Assembly (NCBI GenBank): GCA_018136815.1 | Contig: CM030933.1 | Location: 4,630,557-4,694,556, forward strand | Length of the DNA: 64,000 nucleotides | Source of the DNA: Isochrysis galbana | Lineage: Eukaryota > Haptophyta > Isochrysidales > Isochrysidaceae | Direction of reading: 5' to 3' | Shown here: positions 1-11,214 of the stretch, one piece after another | Layout of the letters: every line of letters starts with the position of its first letter | Position numbering within the stretch: position 1 is the first letter of the stretch | Program-made: the position numbers and the translations under genes | Notes under the pieces: generated by a model | What the model was told of the DNA's origin: nothing | Databases searched by the model: none | The model's input: only the letters and a program-made list of their open reading frames with translations

Positions 1-124
1 CCCGAGAAAGGCAGAAGAGCAATCCTGAACGAGACCGAATGAGCCAAGAGCGAAGAGCGAATAAATCCGAAGAGCGAATGAAACATAAATCGAGAAGTAC
101 GAATACGAACAACGAACAATCGAG

Positions 125-345
125 GACCGATGAGAACGCGAACGACAAGAATCGAGAATCGAGAGCGAGAAACGAAGAACGCGAACGACGAGAATCGAGA
201 ATCGAAGAACGAGAAACGAAGAACGCGGAACGACGAGAATCGAGAATCGAAGAACGAAGAAACGAAGAACGCGGAACGACGAGAATCGAGAATCGAGAAT
301 CGAAGAACGAACGACGAACCGACGAACGACGAACTATAAGAATAG
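125..345. repeat. Short tandem repeat in the element 3' untranslated region
   Basis: Imperfect tandem units of roughly 43-45 bp, built from GAATCGAGAATCGAAGAACG and GAAACGAAGAACGCGGAACG, lie between the pol stop and the 3' LTR of the minus-strand element. The same array is at about 46625-46830 in copy 2. The Arg/Glu-rich ORFs across it are by-products of the repeat. Confidence 0.7.
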
Positions 346-811
346 TGCGCGACGATCGAAGAGACAGGAAGTACCACACCCGTCCGGACGATGAGGTGTA
401 GAATCGGCGGCCGGCGCGGCAGACCGCAGGACTCAACGCTGCAACCCATCCCCTTCTCTCTTTTACGAGAGTTTTACCTGGATGTTTGGGCGGTGTGGCG
501 GCACCCAAGTTACAACGCGGCGTCTCCTGTTCTTCGATATATGAGTAGTCGAACAGCCAACGGCGAAAGGCGGCGAGATATCACGACGGGCTCGGCACGT
601 CACGCGCGAGCTAAACGACGAGGTACGGAGGTCTCCTGACAGAGCGCAGCGAAAGGGAGGGAGATCCATCCTCCGTGGTCGAAAGGGGGGGCGAGCCATA
701 CCTCTCTTCCGCGGGGGGAACTGGAAAAGAATTCCCGTACGTTCCCGTACCGCGATCAAACGTAAACGACGGCGTTGAGAGATATCTGAAGGGGCGTGAC
801 AGTCGCGACTG

Positions 812-3330
812 TCAGAAGAACGCAGAGGGTGTATCGAGGAGAGAGACGAGGGTGCGATCCGATGGCGACAGGCGTGCGAGAGCCTCGGAGCGACAGCGAA
901 CGAAGGTAGGCGAGGCAAGGGCAGCGTGCGCAAATGCGTGGGAGCCAAACCACGGGGAACCGCGCGACGACCCCGACGAGTACCACCACTGCCCGAGGAC
1001 GAAGACCGCGTGCTGCGGCCGCATCATTGGACCTGCAGGGTTGGCAACAGACGGGCGGGCTGAGACGGGCAACTGGGAGACATGAGCAATGGGCCACTGT
1101 ACGAGGACGGTGCGAGGCGAGGCGAGCGGCGCGGGGCCTGATGATCCAAGCCGGTGGTCTCGGATCCCACGGGAGCTTCGATCGCGTGCGACGTCGGCGG
1201 GCTGAGACGGTCTGAGATTGTGATTCTGCAGCCCGCTTTCTCATCTGAGGCTTACGAAGAGGCGGGAAGGGGTGAGCATCATCATAGGCGGTGACGAGCG
1301 ACTCGCAGCGGCGAAGCAATTCGGCTAGCGGCTCCCATGTGGCCGCAGCTTTCGCGTAACCACGCCACTTGACGAGATACTGCCTGGAATCACCTCGACC
1401 TTGCGGTCAAGGAGTGAATCCACCAGATACTCATCTGTTTGGACAGGATCTTCATCTGTGAGGGTATAGTAGGGACGGAGGTTAGTCACATGCACCTCCT
1501 CGGAGAGGAGGGCGATTTTCTTGGTCGCGTAGTCGGTAGCGGCCAGCGCCAAGCGCCTCAGCGATGCGGTATGGTCCGCTGTAGTGGTAGAGGAGCTTGT
1601 TGCGGTGGTCCTGGAATTTTGCGAACCACCCTATCACCTGGAGCGAATTGGATGGGGGGAGAGTGAGTGCGTAGTGTGTCAGCGAGTGCGTCGGCTTGAG
1701 ACTCTAAAGTTGCATCATAAGCCGCGGCCCACGCCGCCTTTAAACGACAATGCATTTTCCAAGCGTACGAGCGAAGTTCCTGAGGTAACTCGGGAGGCGG
1801 GCCAGTGTCAGGTGGATCAGAAAGCTGGGCAGGCAGGCGAAGCTCACGCCATAGAGCAAGGCAGCAGGCGACATGCGGGTAATGCAATTGGCTGAAGCGC
1901 GCATGCTCATTAGAAAGAACGGAAGATGATCGACCCAATGACCGCCGCCTTCATCAGTAGCGCGAGCCATGTTGATCAATGTTTGCTGAGCTCGTTCGAC
2001 CAGGCCACGCTCTCGTGATGATGAGGTGTGCTCGGCCGCAAGTCGGTGCCGGTGCGCTCGAGGATGATCGAGGTGAGTTGACTAGCGAGATTGCTGCCGG
2101 AGTCCGAGCGAAGTTGCCTTGGTACTCCGTGCCGAGAAACGACGTACGACATGAAGGCGTGAAGAGCGTCGGCACTCGAGGGGTCGCCGTTGTGAGGGGC
2201 CGCCTCGATCCAACGAGTGAGCGAGTCTACGAAAACGAGGAGCTTGTCGAAGCCTCGAGAGCCCTTGATGAAGTCGTGCGTGGGAGCCATCGACACGACG
2301 TCGCAAAAGACGATGTCGAACGGATAGGCGCCGACCTGCGGTCCCTTCGGATCTGCGAGGTGACGGAAGGGAGGCTTAGCTAAGGTGCACTCGTGGCATT
2401 GGCGAACGTGCTCACAGACGTCTGCGTTCATGCCAGGCCAAAATATCGGTCGCGTAAAAGGCGCGCCATTCGGTTGTCGCCGAGGTGGCACAGGTGGTCG
2501 TGAAAGGCTTCGAGGTAGGCGCGGCGCATCGTCTTCGGCACGTAGAGGCAGAGCTTCTCGCCGTCTCTCGTCGGCACTCGTCGATAGAGTAGTCCTGATC
2601 GCAACAGGCATCGCGAAGATTCGCGACTAAGCCAACGCAAGCGACGGTGATCGAGATCGGGTTTGTGAGGAGACGCGGAGAGGAAGCGAATGAGGTCGTG
2701 GCAGTCAGGGTCCTCGGCCTGTGCCTCCTTGAGCGCCTCGGCGTTAGGTGTACCGACGTCGAGGTAGGAGAGGTTGATAGAATCCCTGGTCGTAGAGGAC
2801 AATCTGGACGACCGTTCGTCAGCTTGCAGACTGGATGCCGTGGTGGTACGAGAACGAGAGGCAACGACGGCTGGCGACTGCCCATCCGATGCCGTGGTGG
2901 AGCGAGAGCTAGGAACGACGGCGGCTAGCAGCTGCCCACCCCCCTGCTTAGGAGCGGACGTCTCCGACGTCCCATCGTCTGCCGCCACCAAGCGTGACAC
3001 GCCATCCGCGTCTTTGTGATTAGCGCCCGGCTTGTGCTCGACGGTGAAGCGATACTCGGACAACTTGAGCGCCCATCGCATCAGGCGCGACGCTGGCCCA
3101 CCCTGGACGGTGTCCTTCATGGTGTGTAACCAACGGAGAGCTTGGTGATCAATGACGAGGCGGAAGTGCCGGCCCAAAGGTACGGTCGCCAAGTGCGAAT
3201 GCTTTCCAAGGCGGCGAGAAGCTCCACTTCGGTGGTGGTCCAATGACGCTCCGCGGCGGTGAGGCGGCGACCGTAATACGCGACGACATGCTCGTGCCCG
3301 TGGTCGTCAATTTGCGACAGGACTCCGCGA
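812..3330 (-). pseudogene. pol: Pol 3' part, copy 1: RNase H, integrase, chromodomain, broken by several frameshifts
   Basis: Fragments in different frames match, in order, the single 879-codon ORF of copy 2 (49961-47322). RNase H motifs (YYGRRLTAAERHW, DHQALRWLH) are at about 3290-3100, the integrase zinc finger (CHECTLAK) at about 2410-2370, the DDE core at about 2300-1980, and the chromodomain at about 1440-1310. Single-base length changes in short homopolymers separate the pieces (3173, 2441, 2011, 1847, 1607, 1512, 1398, 1092). Copy 2 reads through all these sites without a break, so I think the damage is sequencing or consensus error in this stretch; true decay is the alternative. Confidence 0.8.
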
Positions 3331-6300
3331 TACCCAGAGTACTGGCCGCGTCCGTTTTGACGATGAACTCTTTGTCGTGACGGGGCGCAGCCAACACTGG
3401 TGCGGACGTGATGAGGTCGATGAGGCGGCGGATCGCTGTCTGACACTCAGGTGACTGAGAGACGGTGGCCACATCGACACCCGTACGCGTGAGGTCGGTG
3501 AGAGGGGCCGCAACGTGCGCGAAGCCTTGATGAACCGACGGTAGTACGAGCAAAGACCGAGAAACGAGCGGACTTTTTCGAGCGAGTTGATGTGACGCGG
3601 ATCGATCGAGCGTACCGCCTCGACTTTCTTGGGGTCCATCTCGAGACCACGACGAGAAACGACGTGCCCGAGGTACTCGCCCTTGATAGCGAACAAGATG
3701 CACTTGGAGGCCTTGCACGAGAGACCGGCCCAACGGAGACGCTCGAGAACGAGATCGAGACGGTGAAGCATCTGCTCGAATGAGGCGTCGACGCGTTCCT
3801 CTAGCGTGCTGCCTGTACCTGTCGACCAAATTCCGATGTCGTCCAGGTACGGCATGCAAATCTCCCACGCGAGGCCTTGGAGCACCGCGTCCATGAGACG
3901 ACACATGTAGGACGGGCCGGATTGGACGCCGAACGGGAGGTAGTTGAACTCGTACTTCTGGCGGTGGGTACAGAACGCCGTGATGGGTTTGTCCTCCTCC
4001 TTGATAGGCAGACACCAGAAACCGGAGGCGAGATCGAGCAAGCAGAGAAACAAAGAATCTCGAGAGCCTTGGCCTCGAGATAAACGATCGATCGCTTCGA
4101 CGGTGAGCGGTAGAGGGCTGTCCGAGATACGAAGCTTCGAGTTCGTGTCCCGATAGTCGACGCAGAAGCGAACGGATCCATCTTTCTTACCGACGAGAAC
4201 AACCCGCGAAGCCCATGGCGAATTGGACTTACGAATGATGCCCGCCGCCTCCATCTCAGCGACGTGCTTGTCGACGATGGCGCGGCCCTCGTCACCCATC
4301 TTGGACGGAGCGTGTCGGTGGGCTGTAGCGCCGGGGAGGAGAGGCAGCTCGACCTCCATCACGTGCGTGTGCCGAGGGTTCTTCGGGTCGAGGGCGAACG
4401 CGTCGACATGCCGTGCCAGCAGGCAGCGTACGCGCTGCTTCTGGGACGGCGACAATTGCTTGTCGGGGTCAATGGTGATAGCGTCGAGGAGCGCGCGCTG
4501 TGCCTCGGTGAGCGAGGACTCGGGGTCGTCTCCATCACCGGCGGCTGTCGACCGCGCTTCGTGCAACTTGTACTCGATGTGAGCTGACGCCACCGGCGAG
4601 TACGCAGGAAGAGTTACCGGACGTGGCGCCAGGTTCCAGACGGTGACCAACACCTCCCCCTCCGGGGTGGGGGTTTCGACGCTGGTGGCGACCATCGGAG
4701 GAGAATCGAGGCCGTCACGGGGCGGTAGACGGTCGACGAGAATGGCGGAGTCGGGGTAGTTCTCGATGACCTCTAGAGGTAGGCGAACAGAGAACGTACC
4801 CTTCGATCGCGCGGGGATGGTGATGGGCTGCCTGGTGTACAGAGCAAACTCTTTCAACGAGGCAGCCGACGGGGATCCCTTTGCGAAAAGCGGCTCGACA
4901 TCGACAGCGGCGAACGAGGGAGAAGGAGACGAAGGAGGACTGCGAGTGAAGTCGAAACGAGGGGGCGGCTCGAGCTCGGGATCGAGGGGCGGCAAGGGAA
5001 TCGACGTCGGCATCGCCGGCGGCGATTCGCCGTGAGCCTGACAGGAGGAAACGTTGTCCGAGATAGGAACGAGCGACGACTCCTCTGCCCGTGGTGAGTC
5101 GGCGGAGATCACGGCGACAAGCGGTGCAGAGGAGAGACGAGGACGAGTGGAGACGAGGGACGGAACGCGACGATCGTCGACCATAAGGGTCAAGCGGCCA
5201 TCACGCCCAGCTTCCGGCGACAGTTCGATGCAAGCGGCGTATGCTTCCAGGAAATCGTTTCCCAGGAGAAGCATAGGCGCGCCTTCGACAACGAGGAAAC
5301 GGTGTCGGAATTCGACACCGGAGAGAGAGAAGACCAACGTGGCATAGCCGCGGGTACGGAGGGGGTTACCATCCGGTCCGACAACGGCAGGTCGGTCCGA
5401 AGCGTGTTCGATCAAGACGCAAGCGTCGCGGGGCAATGCAGCCAACAACTCGGTGGTCACAACCGAGGGGCCGGCTCCCGTGTCGGCGAGAGTCTTGTTG
5501 ACGGCGAGAGCGGAATCGACGATATAACGAGTAGGGCCCGTAGCGGATTGACGGCAAACGATAAGATCGCGAACATATAGGCAGTGACGGGGGTAGAGGC
5601 TAGGCGGCGTGTCGGAGACAAGCCTCGCCGGTACCTCCCTGGTCACAGAAGCGACAACAGCAGGAAGGCCGAGAGCAGGCGCGAAACCCGAGGGAACGAA
5701 AGCGGCGTGCCGCTGCTTATGGTCGGCAATGACCTCAGCAACTGAGCGGCGAGCGGGGCGGTCAAGCGGAGGCAGCGGCGGGTGCAAGTCCGGCAAGGCA
5801 CCCAAGCCTAGGCGAGATGGCGGCGTCGGAAGCAGAGCGAGGCGTTCCTGGCCCGACCAGGTCAGACGCAAGGCGGCATGCCAGCCCTCAGGAGTAAATG
5901 TGTCCGGGAAAGAAACGGAGGCGCATGTCTCCAAGAGCGGAGGCATCGGCACGAACGGCGATAAGGACGAGGGAGAGGGAGAGGGAGCAAGGATCGGCAA
6001 CGCCTCCTCCTCTACCGCAGACGAGTGAAGGCTGACTTCTGCATCGAGAGCCGACGCTAACGACGGAGACAACGGCAACCAGGCATACGATATCGACCCT
6101 TGCGTCCCGCGTACCGCCGTCCATACACGCCAGCGGTTGCGGACCTTGCGAATCATCCGAGCGGGACGGACGGGTAACAACGACGAGCGGGGCGACCCTA
6201 GCCACGGCCGCCACTCCATATCAATCGCGGCGACACTCGAAACATTCGATGATTCGGAACTGGAACGAGCGTGAGCCGCCAATTGGCTCGATTGCAGGTC

Positions 6301-8145
6301 ACGAGCCTGAGATAGAAGAGAGGCGGCGGACGCGGCTGGACGAGTCGGAGTACGGCGGCAGTAGTCGAGAACGACGGGCATCCACTGCATCGCCATCGCA
6401 CCGGCTATGCCCACGTAGGTGCGGCTGCGCATAGAGCCGCGATGAGGGGACATAGGTAGATTTGCCATAGCGTGCTTACGACCAGGAACAATGCAAGTCG
6501 GCACGAGCGGGGGAAGGCTAGCCGAAAGGTAGAGCCCCGTGGCCTTGGTGTGTCCCGTTCCATGATGCCATGGGTGGACGTATTGCGTGGCTTCGAGACC
6601 TCCGAGTAGCGATTTGGCGTAGTGGTGCATCTTCGGGTTTTCCACCGCCAGGAACGGAGCCTTGGCGTTCAAGCGACGGCGAAATTGCGCGACGGCCGAA
6701 ATCGTATCAGACATACGCTGCGGGTTGGAGTGGATCCACCTCAAGCCAGCGTTCGAGAGATAGGTGCACGGCGGGTGCGCGATAATAAGGTCCCATCCGA
6801 GGTCTTGGACGAGATCCGCGTCCCCGTCGAAGTGCGGAACGTAGTCGACTTCGGAAGGAAACAAATCACATGTCGCCACATCAGCACCAGCGAGCAGAAA
6901 CATGGACGAGACTCCTCCACTCGTCTCGCCGATAACCAAGACGCAAGGGGGCGAGATGCCGTCGGTCTGCGCGGCCTCGACGTCACGCCTAATGTCGCCG
7001 AGCGTGGCACAAATGTCGTCGAAGTGGACGGGCAGTACCTGAGCCGGAGACTCAGCTGGTTGGCTAGGCCGAAGAACGAGCTGTGCCGCCTCGGCGATAT
7101 CTTTCGGCGTTACGTGAGCGGCACCGTGGGCGGCGGCGCGTTGAAAAGCAAGATCGAGAACGTACGAGAGGGCCTCTCCCTCCTTCAAGGAAGGACGAGT
7201 GCGCGAGAGATGAACGAGCAAATCCTCAGCGGCCGGAATCAAAGTCAGGCGCACTGAAAGCTGGCAAAGCGGAACGACAGCGGAAACGGAAACGGGACTG
7301 CGTGTGACCGGAATCGACGGAGACGAAGCGGCTAATGTGCGAGCCATCCGAAGAGAACGGGACGCGGCAGCCGGAAGTGAGTCGGACGAGAATAGAGCAG
7401 GCTGAGAACGGAACAATCGACGGAATGCGCGTTGTACGACGGAGGGCATATCGGCGAATACCCCTCCGTCAGCGAACGATTCATCAGACGAGCTAGTCGG
7501 TATCGGTCGCCAACCCAATCGGGTTGGCGCAACCATCGTAGGCGGCGCGAGCCAGCGACGAACAGCAAGGGTATAGGCCACCGTCCATCCGGAGGGGCTA
7601 ACCTCGCTGGCACGGCCAAGGCAGCTTAACGGCGAGTTTCGAGGTAACAAATCGGCCAGTCCATCCAGGATTTGACTGGCGACAGCAGACGGATCGGCAG
7701 CGACGGGGCTCAAGGCAAGAACTAGCGTTGAGCGCTCGTAATCGAGAGCATTGAACGAATGATTCGAGGACGACGAGAGCGACGAAGGAGGTAGCGAACG
7801 AACGGCGAGAGAGAACGGGACTCCCGGAGTCGAATCGTCCCCACCGCACATGAGCAGATGGGGGTGACTCCGGATCGATTGAACGACTGAAACGAAAACG
7901 CGAACTTCGGGAACGACGGCATCGCAACCTAGGGTAGCATCCCCAGGTTGCAAAGACAACAAGAAGGATTTACTCAGCCGTCCGAGGGACGGCGAGCTCG
8001 TAGATCGGAGAGGCGAAACGTTAGAGGTACGAAATGAAACGCGAAAGGGAATGACAGAAGTATCGAGAGGCGAGAGGGGTGGCGGTCCAGGCCGCCGAGG
8101 AATTGAGAAGTCAACGAAGCATATGGCGGCGGCCTCGCCTATTCC
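3307..8145 (-). CDS. pol: Pol, copy 1: methyltransferase-like domain, retropepsin, RT and start of RNase H
   Basis: This frame is open without interruption from the codon after the gag amber to 3307. Domains in order: an N-terminal region of about 400 residues without recognisable motifs; a cytosine-5 methyltransferase-like domain (about 6950-6385) with VLVIGETSGG, FLLAGADVATCDL, AHPPCTYLSNAG, AVENP and a final YVGIAGAMAMQW; an aspartic protease with DTGAGPSVV (5485-5459) and LLLGNDFL; and an RT with LPFGVQSGPSY and YLDD (3851-3840). In RNase H the frame is lost at 3326/3327, where LGIA should be followed by GVLSQ but one base is missing. Copy 2 has the same lesion. Expression as a Gag-Pol fusion by amber readthrough is inferred. 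Confidence 0.87.
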   Translation of the reverse strand, partial: GIGEAAAICFVDFSIPRRPGPPPLSPLDTSVIPFRVSFRTSNVSPLRSTSSPSLGRLSKSFLLSLQPGDATLGCDAVVPEVRVFVSVVQSIRSHPHLLMCGGDDSTPGVPFSLAVRSLPPSSLSSSSNHSFNALDYERSTLVLALSPVAADPSAVASQILDGLADLLPRNSPLSCLGRASEVSPSGWTVAYTLAVRRWLAPPTMVAPTRLGWRPIPTSSSDESFADGGVFADMPSVVQRAFRRLFRSQPALFSSDSLPAAASRSLRMARTLAASSPSIPVTRSPVSVSAVVPLCQLSVRLTLIPAAEDLLVHLSRTRPSLKEGEALSYVLDLAFQRAAAHGAAHVTPKDIAEAAQLVLRPSQPAESPAQVLPVHFDDICATLGDIRRDVEAAQTDGISPPCVLVIGETSGGVSSMFLLAGADVATCDLFPSEVDYVPHFDGDADLVQDLGWDLIIAHPPCTYLSNAGLRWIHSNPQRMSDTISAVAQFRRRLNAKAPFLAVENPKMHHYAKSLLGGLEATQYVHPWHHGTGHTKATGLYLSASLPPLVPTCIVPGRKHAMANLPMSPHRGSMRSRTYVGIAGAMAMQWMPVVLDYCRRTPTRPAASAASLLSQARDLQSSQLAAHARSSSESSNVSSVAAIDMEWRPWLGSPRSSLLPVRPARMIRKVRNRWRVWTAVRGTQGSISYAWLPLSPSLASALDAEVSLHSSAVEEEALPILAPSPSPSSLSPFVPMPPLLETCASVSFPDTFTPEGWHAALRLTWSGQERLALLPTPPSRLGLGALPDLHPPLPPLDRPARRSVAEVIADHKQRHAAFVPSGFAPALGLPAVVASVTREVPARLVSDTPPSLYPRHCLYVRDLIVCRQSATGPTRYIVDSALAVNKTLADTGAGPSVVTTELLAALPRDACVLIEHASDRPAVVGPDGNPLRTRGYATLVFSLSGVEFRHRFLVVEGAPMLLLGNDFLEAYAACIELSPEAGRDGRLTLMVDDRRVPSLVSTRPRLSSAPLVAVISADSPRAEESSLVPISDNVSSCQAHGESPPAMPTSIPLPPLDPELEPPPRFDFTRSPPSSPSPSFAAVDVEPLFAKGSPSAASLKEFALYTRQPITIPARSKGTFSVRLPLEVIENYPDSAILVDRLPPRDGLDSPPMVATSVETPTPEGEVLVTVWNLAPRPVTLPAYSPVASAHIEYKLHEARSTAAGDGDDPESSLTEAQRALLDAITIDPDKQLSPSQKQRVRCLLARHVDAFALDPKNPRHTHVMEVELPLLPGATAHRHAPSKMGDEGRAIVDKHVAEMEAAGIIRKSNSPWASRVVLVGKKDGSVRFCVDYRDTNSKLRISDSPLPLTVEAIDRLSRGQGSRDSLFLCLLDLASGFWCLPIKEEDKPITAFCTHRQKYEFNYLPFGVQSGPSYMCRLMDAVLQGLAWEICMPYLDDIGIWSTGTGSTLEERVDASFEQMLHRLDLVLERLRWAGLSCKASKCILFAIKGEYLGHVVSRRGLEMDPKKVEAVRSIDPRHINSLEKVRSFLGLCSYYRRFIKASRTLRPLSPTSRVRVSMWPPSLSHLSVRQRSAASSTSSRPHQCWLRPVTTKSSSSKRTRPVLWVSRSPVAN

Positions 8146-11073
8146 CTAACGGCGGTTGCGGCCGAGGACGACGAGACGACGAAGGTAGGCGCGGTGGGCG
8201 TCGGGGATCTCCGGCTCGCCCTCGCAAAGGAAGCGAATGAACGGCTGGCAGTAGTACGGCGAATGGGCGCCATCGCCTGTCCCATATCGCCAATTATCGG
8301 GATGGTCGGGACGAGCCGTATCGTGATCGGGAGGAGCGGGGCGGAAGGCGCAATAGGCACAGCCGGTGGCTGTGGTCCATACACCGCCCTCAGACGTAGG
8401 GCGCTGCGTGCGAGGCACCTTCATAGATGCGTCGGTCGGACGGGCCCTAGCGAATGAAGCAGCCAAATCAGCGTGCCCACAATAGCGTGACATCGGGTCG
8501 AAATCTACCTTAGCATTACGCCACGACTCCAAATCCCATTTGGCTCCCTCGGGATGGCCGAGGTTGTCCGCAGGCGGCGCGCAGCGGCGGCTCTTTTGCG
8601 AGGGCGGTGCGTCGAGAGGTGGGAGTCCACCCTCCAACTTGGGAGGCGGCTCCCTGGTGTGGTCGGTGCGTCCCTGGTGGGACCGATCTCCATTGCGATT
8701 ATTTCGAGTATCGGAGCCGCGGCCGCTTCCTGAGGTAGCGGCCGAGGGTTTGTCGCTTTTGTCCGGAGCCGGCTTCGACGAACCCAGGCGATCCTTGACC
8801 ATCCGGACGACGTCGTCGATGTGGGCGATTGTGAGCGGACCGTCCATCTGCTTGCTGCTCCGCGAAGCCTCAGCACGTGCCTGCTCCGCTGGAGCCAGCA
8901 CCATGCGCGCGATCGAGATGCAAGAGAGCGAGTGATGCGGCGCGTCTCCTGCGGCGACCGCCTCTATGCCTCGCTTCCACGCTTTGAGGAACTCGAACGA
9001 GTTCTCCGCTCCCCGTGCGCGGTCGCTTTCGTCGGCTTTGACGCAGGCGTCGAATCGCTCGTTGATCTCATGCGTGAAGGCAGGAAACTTGAAGACGTTA
9101 GCGGCCGTCACCGTCGGATCGTTCATCTTGCGAACAAAGGCGTCGGTCACTCGAGTGGCAAGAGTCACTAAGTCCTCGCCCTCCGAGCGCGTGGTGCAAC
9201 GGTCCCATTCCGCGGACGCAGTCTCTTTGGCGAAACCTTTTGCCCCGGCGGCGAATGATTGGTCGCACTTTGCGATCAGCACGTCGGCATGCAAGCACGG
9301 GTTAGCGCAGAGGACCGAGTCCCTGACCGCATCAAGGACATAGGCCATGATGCGGGGATGGCCCTTTTTCGGATCGCGAGCGGCGAGGAGAAGGCCATTG
9401 AGGGCGTCCTGCCAGTCCACGCCCGAGGTGAGTGAGCCCTCGAGTGCGCGGATCAGTTGCATGCGGAATCCATCCCAGGAAGCAGCCGCCTTGTTCGGGT
9501 CGGTAGAGCGAAGGTCGGCGGGGAAGCGCAGCGACTGGAGGCTCTCGAGGCTAGACTTAGCATCGCGAGTGCCGCCCTTAGTGCGGACGAACGTACGAGC
9601 GCGCACCCATTTCGTGAGAGTGCGAGTCGTGTAAATGATGCGAGCATGCCAGGACTCACCAGATGGGACCTCACGGGCCGCCATCACCTGGTATTCGAGT
9701 GGGGCACTAGCGGAGTCGGAGTAGGCCTTGCCGTGGCGCCCATAGTGCCGTAGCCATTGTTCAAGAATGTCCGGCTCATCAGACAGGGCTGGGTCCGCGG
9801 GAGGAGCGGCGTGGCGCTTAGCGTGACGTCGACTCTCCCGGTTACTATGCTGGCCTGACTTGGACTTAGAAGCGTGGGGGCGGAGAGATCGGCGAGAGTT
9901 AGAATGTAAACCTTCGGGGACCATCATAGACGGCCGTCCCTCCTTAGTATGATAACCTTTGCCTGAGGTAGCATAGTGGCTACCCTTGGCGCGGCGAGGC
10001 TTGCGGCGCGAGTCCGTAGATTCGGATGATCCGTCGGAATCCGAATCGCTGGTCGACGAGTAGTTAGATGAACGCGAGCCGGAGACCGGGGACGAAGACG
10101 AGGAAGACGAAGAAGTAGGAGAACTGTAGCGGCGGCGGCGGCGGTTCTTCTTGTCCTTCCGAGTCTTCTTAGATTTCGATGAGGAGCGAGGGAGCGGCGG
10201 TGGCGGAGGCAAAACAGTTTCGCCGCCATCATCGGATGGAGGTGGAGGCGGGCTGGCTGCCTGGACTGGAGTAGGAGGGAGTCGGCTTCGCTCGATCGCG
10301 CTGGTGACCGCAGCGAGTTGCTGAGAGAACTGTGCGGCCATGGCCTGCATCAGCTCAATATAGCGCAGCTCTACGGGGTTGACCCCCGGTGAAGCCGAAG
10401 AGGTTGGCGGCGGGACCGTAGCAGACGGTGGAGAAGGAGAAGGAGAGAGATGAAGAAGGGAGTCGGGCAGTAGGCCCGGGGCCTCTCCACAACGAGACGG
10501 CTGACTTGGGGCGGCCGAGGCGACCGAGAGGCGTTCGAGCGAAGGATGGTAGGGCTCGTAGGCGGCCTCCGAGTCCGATGGTAAGGGTGGTGGTGCCTCG
10601 AGGCATGCGCGAGGAGAGGGGAGGAATCCTTCCAGAGGATTATCCTCACCCTGGTGAGACTCGGGCTTGGACCTGTATCCGACGGACTCCGGCGGTGAAG
10701 GCGGAGATGATGGCGGAGGCACCGCAGAGAGATCAAGAGGAGAGGCGAGGGAGGGCATCACCTCCCCCTGTGAAGGTGGTGGTGGATGACCGTCCGGAGA
10801 GAAGAAAGGGGGCAGGGCAGGCATGATGCCCGACTCTGCAGAGGTGGGGGTGACCCCCATTGAGACGTCCAGCGCGGGACGCACCGGGAAGGATTCTACA
10901 CCTGACGAATTGGGCTGGCCCATAGGGCCTGAGGGCAATGAGGAAGGATGCATGCCGGCGGCAGGCGCGGCGGAGGAGACGACTTCAGAGGTGCTGACGG
11001 GCTGAAGCCCGTCAGCAGAGGAAGGCGGGCAGGCGGGCTTGAGCGAGGGCGAGGACGGCGGCGAAAGCGACAT
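8146..11073 (-). CDS. gag: Gag polyprotein, minus-strand LTR element copy 1
   Basis: Structural protein of the retrotransposon particle, about 975 residues from the first ATG downstream of the LTR (11073). The frame is open further back to 11301 inside the LTR, without an ATG that I can place. The first third is Pro/Ser-rich and probably disordered. A Lys/Arg-Ser tract follows near the middle, then a helical capsid-like region in the last 450 residues. Near the C-terminus (nt 8400-8350) lies a GCAYCAFRP motif followed by GTGDGAH and two further Cys (CQPFIRFLC). No classical CCHC zinc knuckle is present; this CX2C...C...C block may replace it. The ORF ends in TAG at 8148-8146, directly followed in the same frame by pol. 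The Gag of the plus-strand element shares the capsid-like region and the C-terminal block, which supports real coding function. Confidence 0.85.
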   Translation of the reverse strand: MSLSPPSSPSLKPACPPSSADGLQPVSTSEVVSSAAPAAGMHPSSLPSGPMGQPNSSGVESFPVRPALDVSMGVTPTSAESGIMPALPPFFSPDGHPPPPSQGEVMPSLASPLDLSAVPPPSSPPSPPESVGYRSKPESHQGEDNPLEGFLPSPRACLEAPPPLPSDSEAAYEPYHPSLERLSVASAAPSQPSRCGEAPGLLPDSLLHLSPSPSPPSATVPPPTSSASPGVNPVELRYIELMQAMAAQFSQQLAAVTSAIERSRLPPTPVQAASPPPPPSDDGGETVLPPPPPLPRSSSKSKKTRKDKKNRRRRRYSSPTSSSSSSSSPVSGSRSSNYSSTSDSDSDGSSESTDSRRKPRRAKGSHYATSGKGYHTKEGRPSMMVPEGLHSNSRRSLRPHASKSKSGQHSNRESRRHAKRHAAPPADPALSDEPDILEQWLRHYGRHGKAYSDSASAPLEYQVMAAREVPSGESWHARIIYTTRTLTKWVRARTFVRTKGGTRDAKSSLESLQSLRFPADLRSTDPNKAAASWDGFRMQLIRALEGSLTSGVDWQDALNGLLLAARDPKKGHPRIMAYVLDAVRDSVLCANPCLHADVLIAKCDQSFAAGAKGFAKETASAEWDRCTTRSEGEDLVTLATRVTDAFVRKMNDPTVTAANVFKFPAFTHEINERFDACVKADESDRARGAENSFEFLKAWKRGIEAVAAGDAPHHSLSCISIARMVLAPAEQARAEASRSSKQMDGPLTIAHIDDVVRMVKDRLGSSKPAPDKSDKPSAATSGSGRGSDTRNNRNGDRSHQGRTDHTREPPPKLEGGLPPLDAPPSQKSRRCAPPADNLGHPEGAKWDLESWRNAKVDFDPMSRYCGHADLAASFARARPTDASMKVPRTQRPTSEGGVWTTATGCAYCAFRPAPPDHDTARPDHPDNWRYGTGDGAHSPYYCQPFIRFLCEGEPEIPDAHRAYLRRLVVLGRNRR

Positions 11074-11214
11074 GGAACGAGCGGCGAAAGGCGAGGGCGA
11101 GTGAGAGGAGGGCTGTGATGGCAGGGGCTGGCGAGGTGAGGAGGGATTGTAAGGTCTGAGTGTTACGAGAGCGAGAGCGACGAGAGCGAGAGCGACGACG
11201 GATGACGACTGACG

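Noticed and set aside
39-401. Arg/Glu-rich ORFs across the left end of the window (and 46637-46846)
   Set aside because: They follow the tandem repeat in the element's 3' untranslated region, shift frame between the copies and have no domain.
3300-3535. Programmed frameshift in RNase H of the minus-strand element
   Set aside because: The site is inside a folded domain and not between domains, there is no slippery heptamer, and the sister family has a continuous frame; a one-base loss explains it better.
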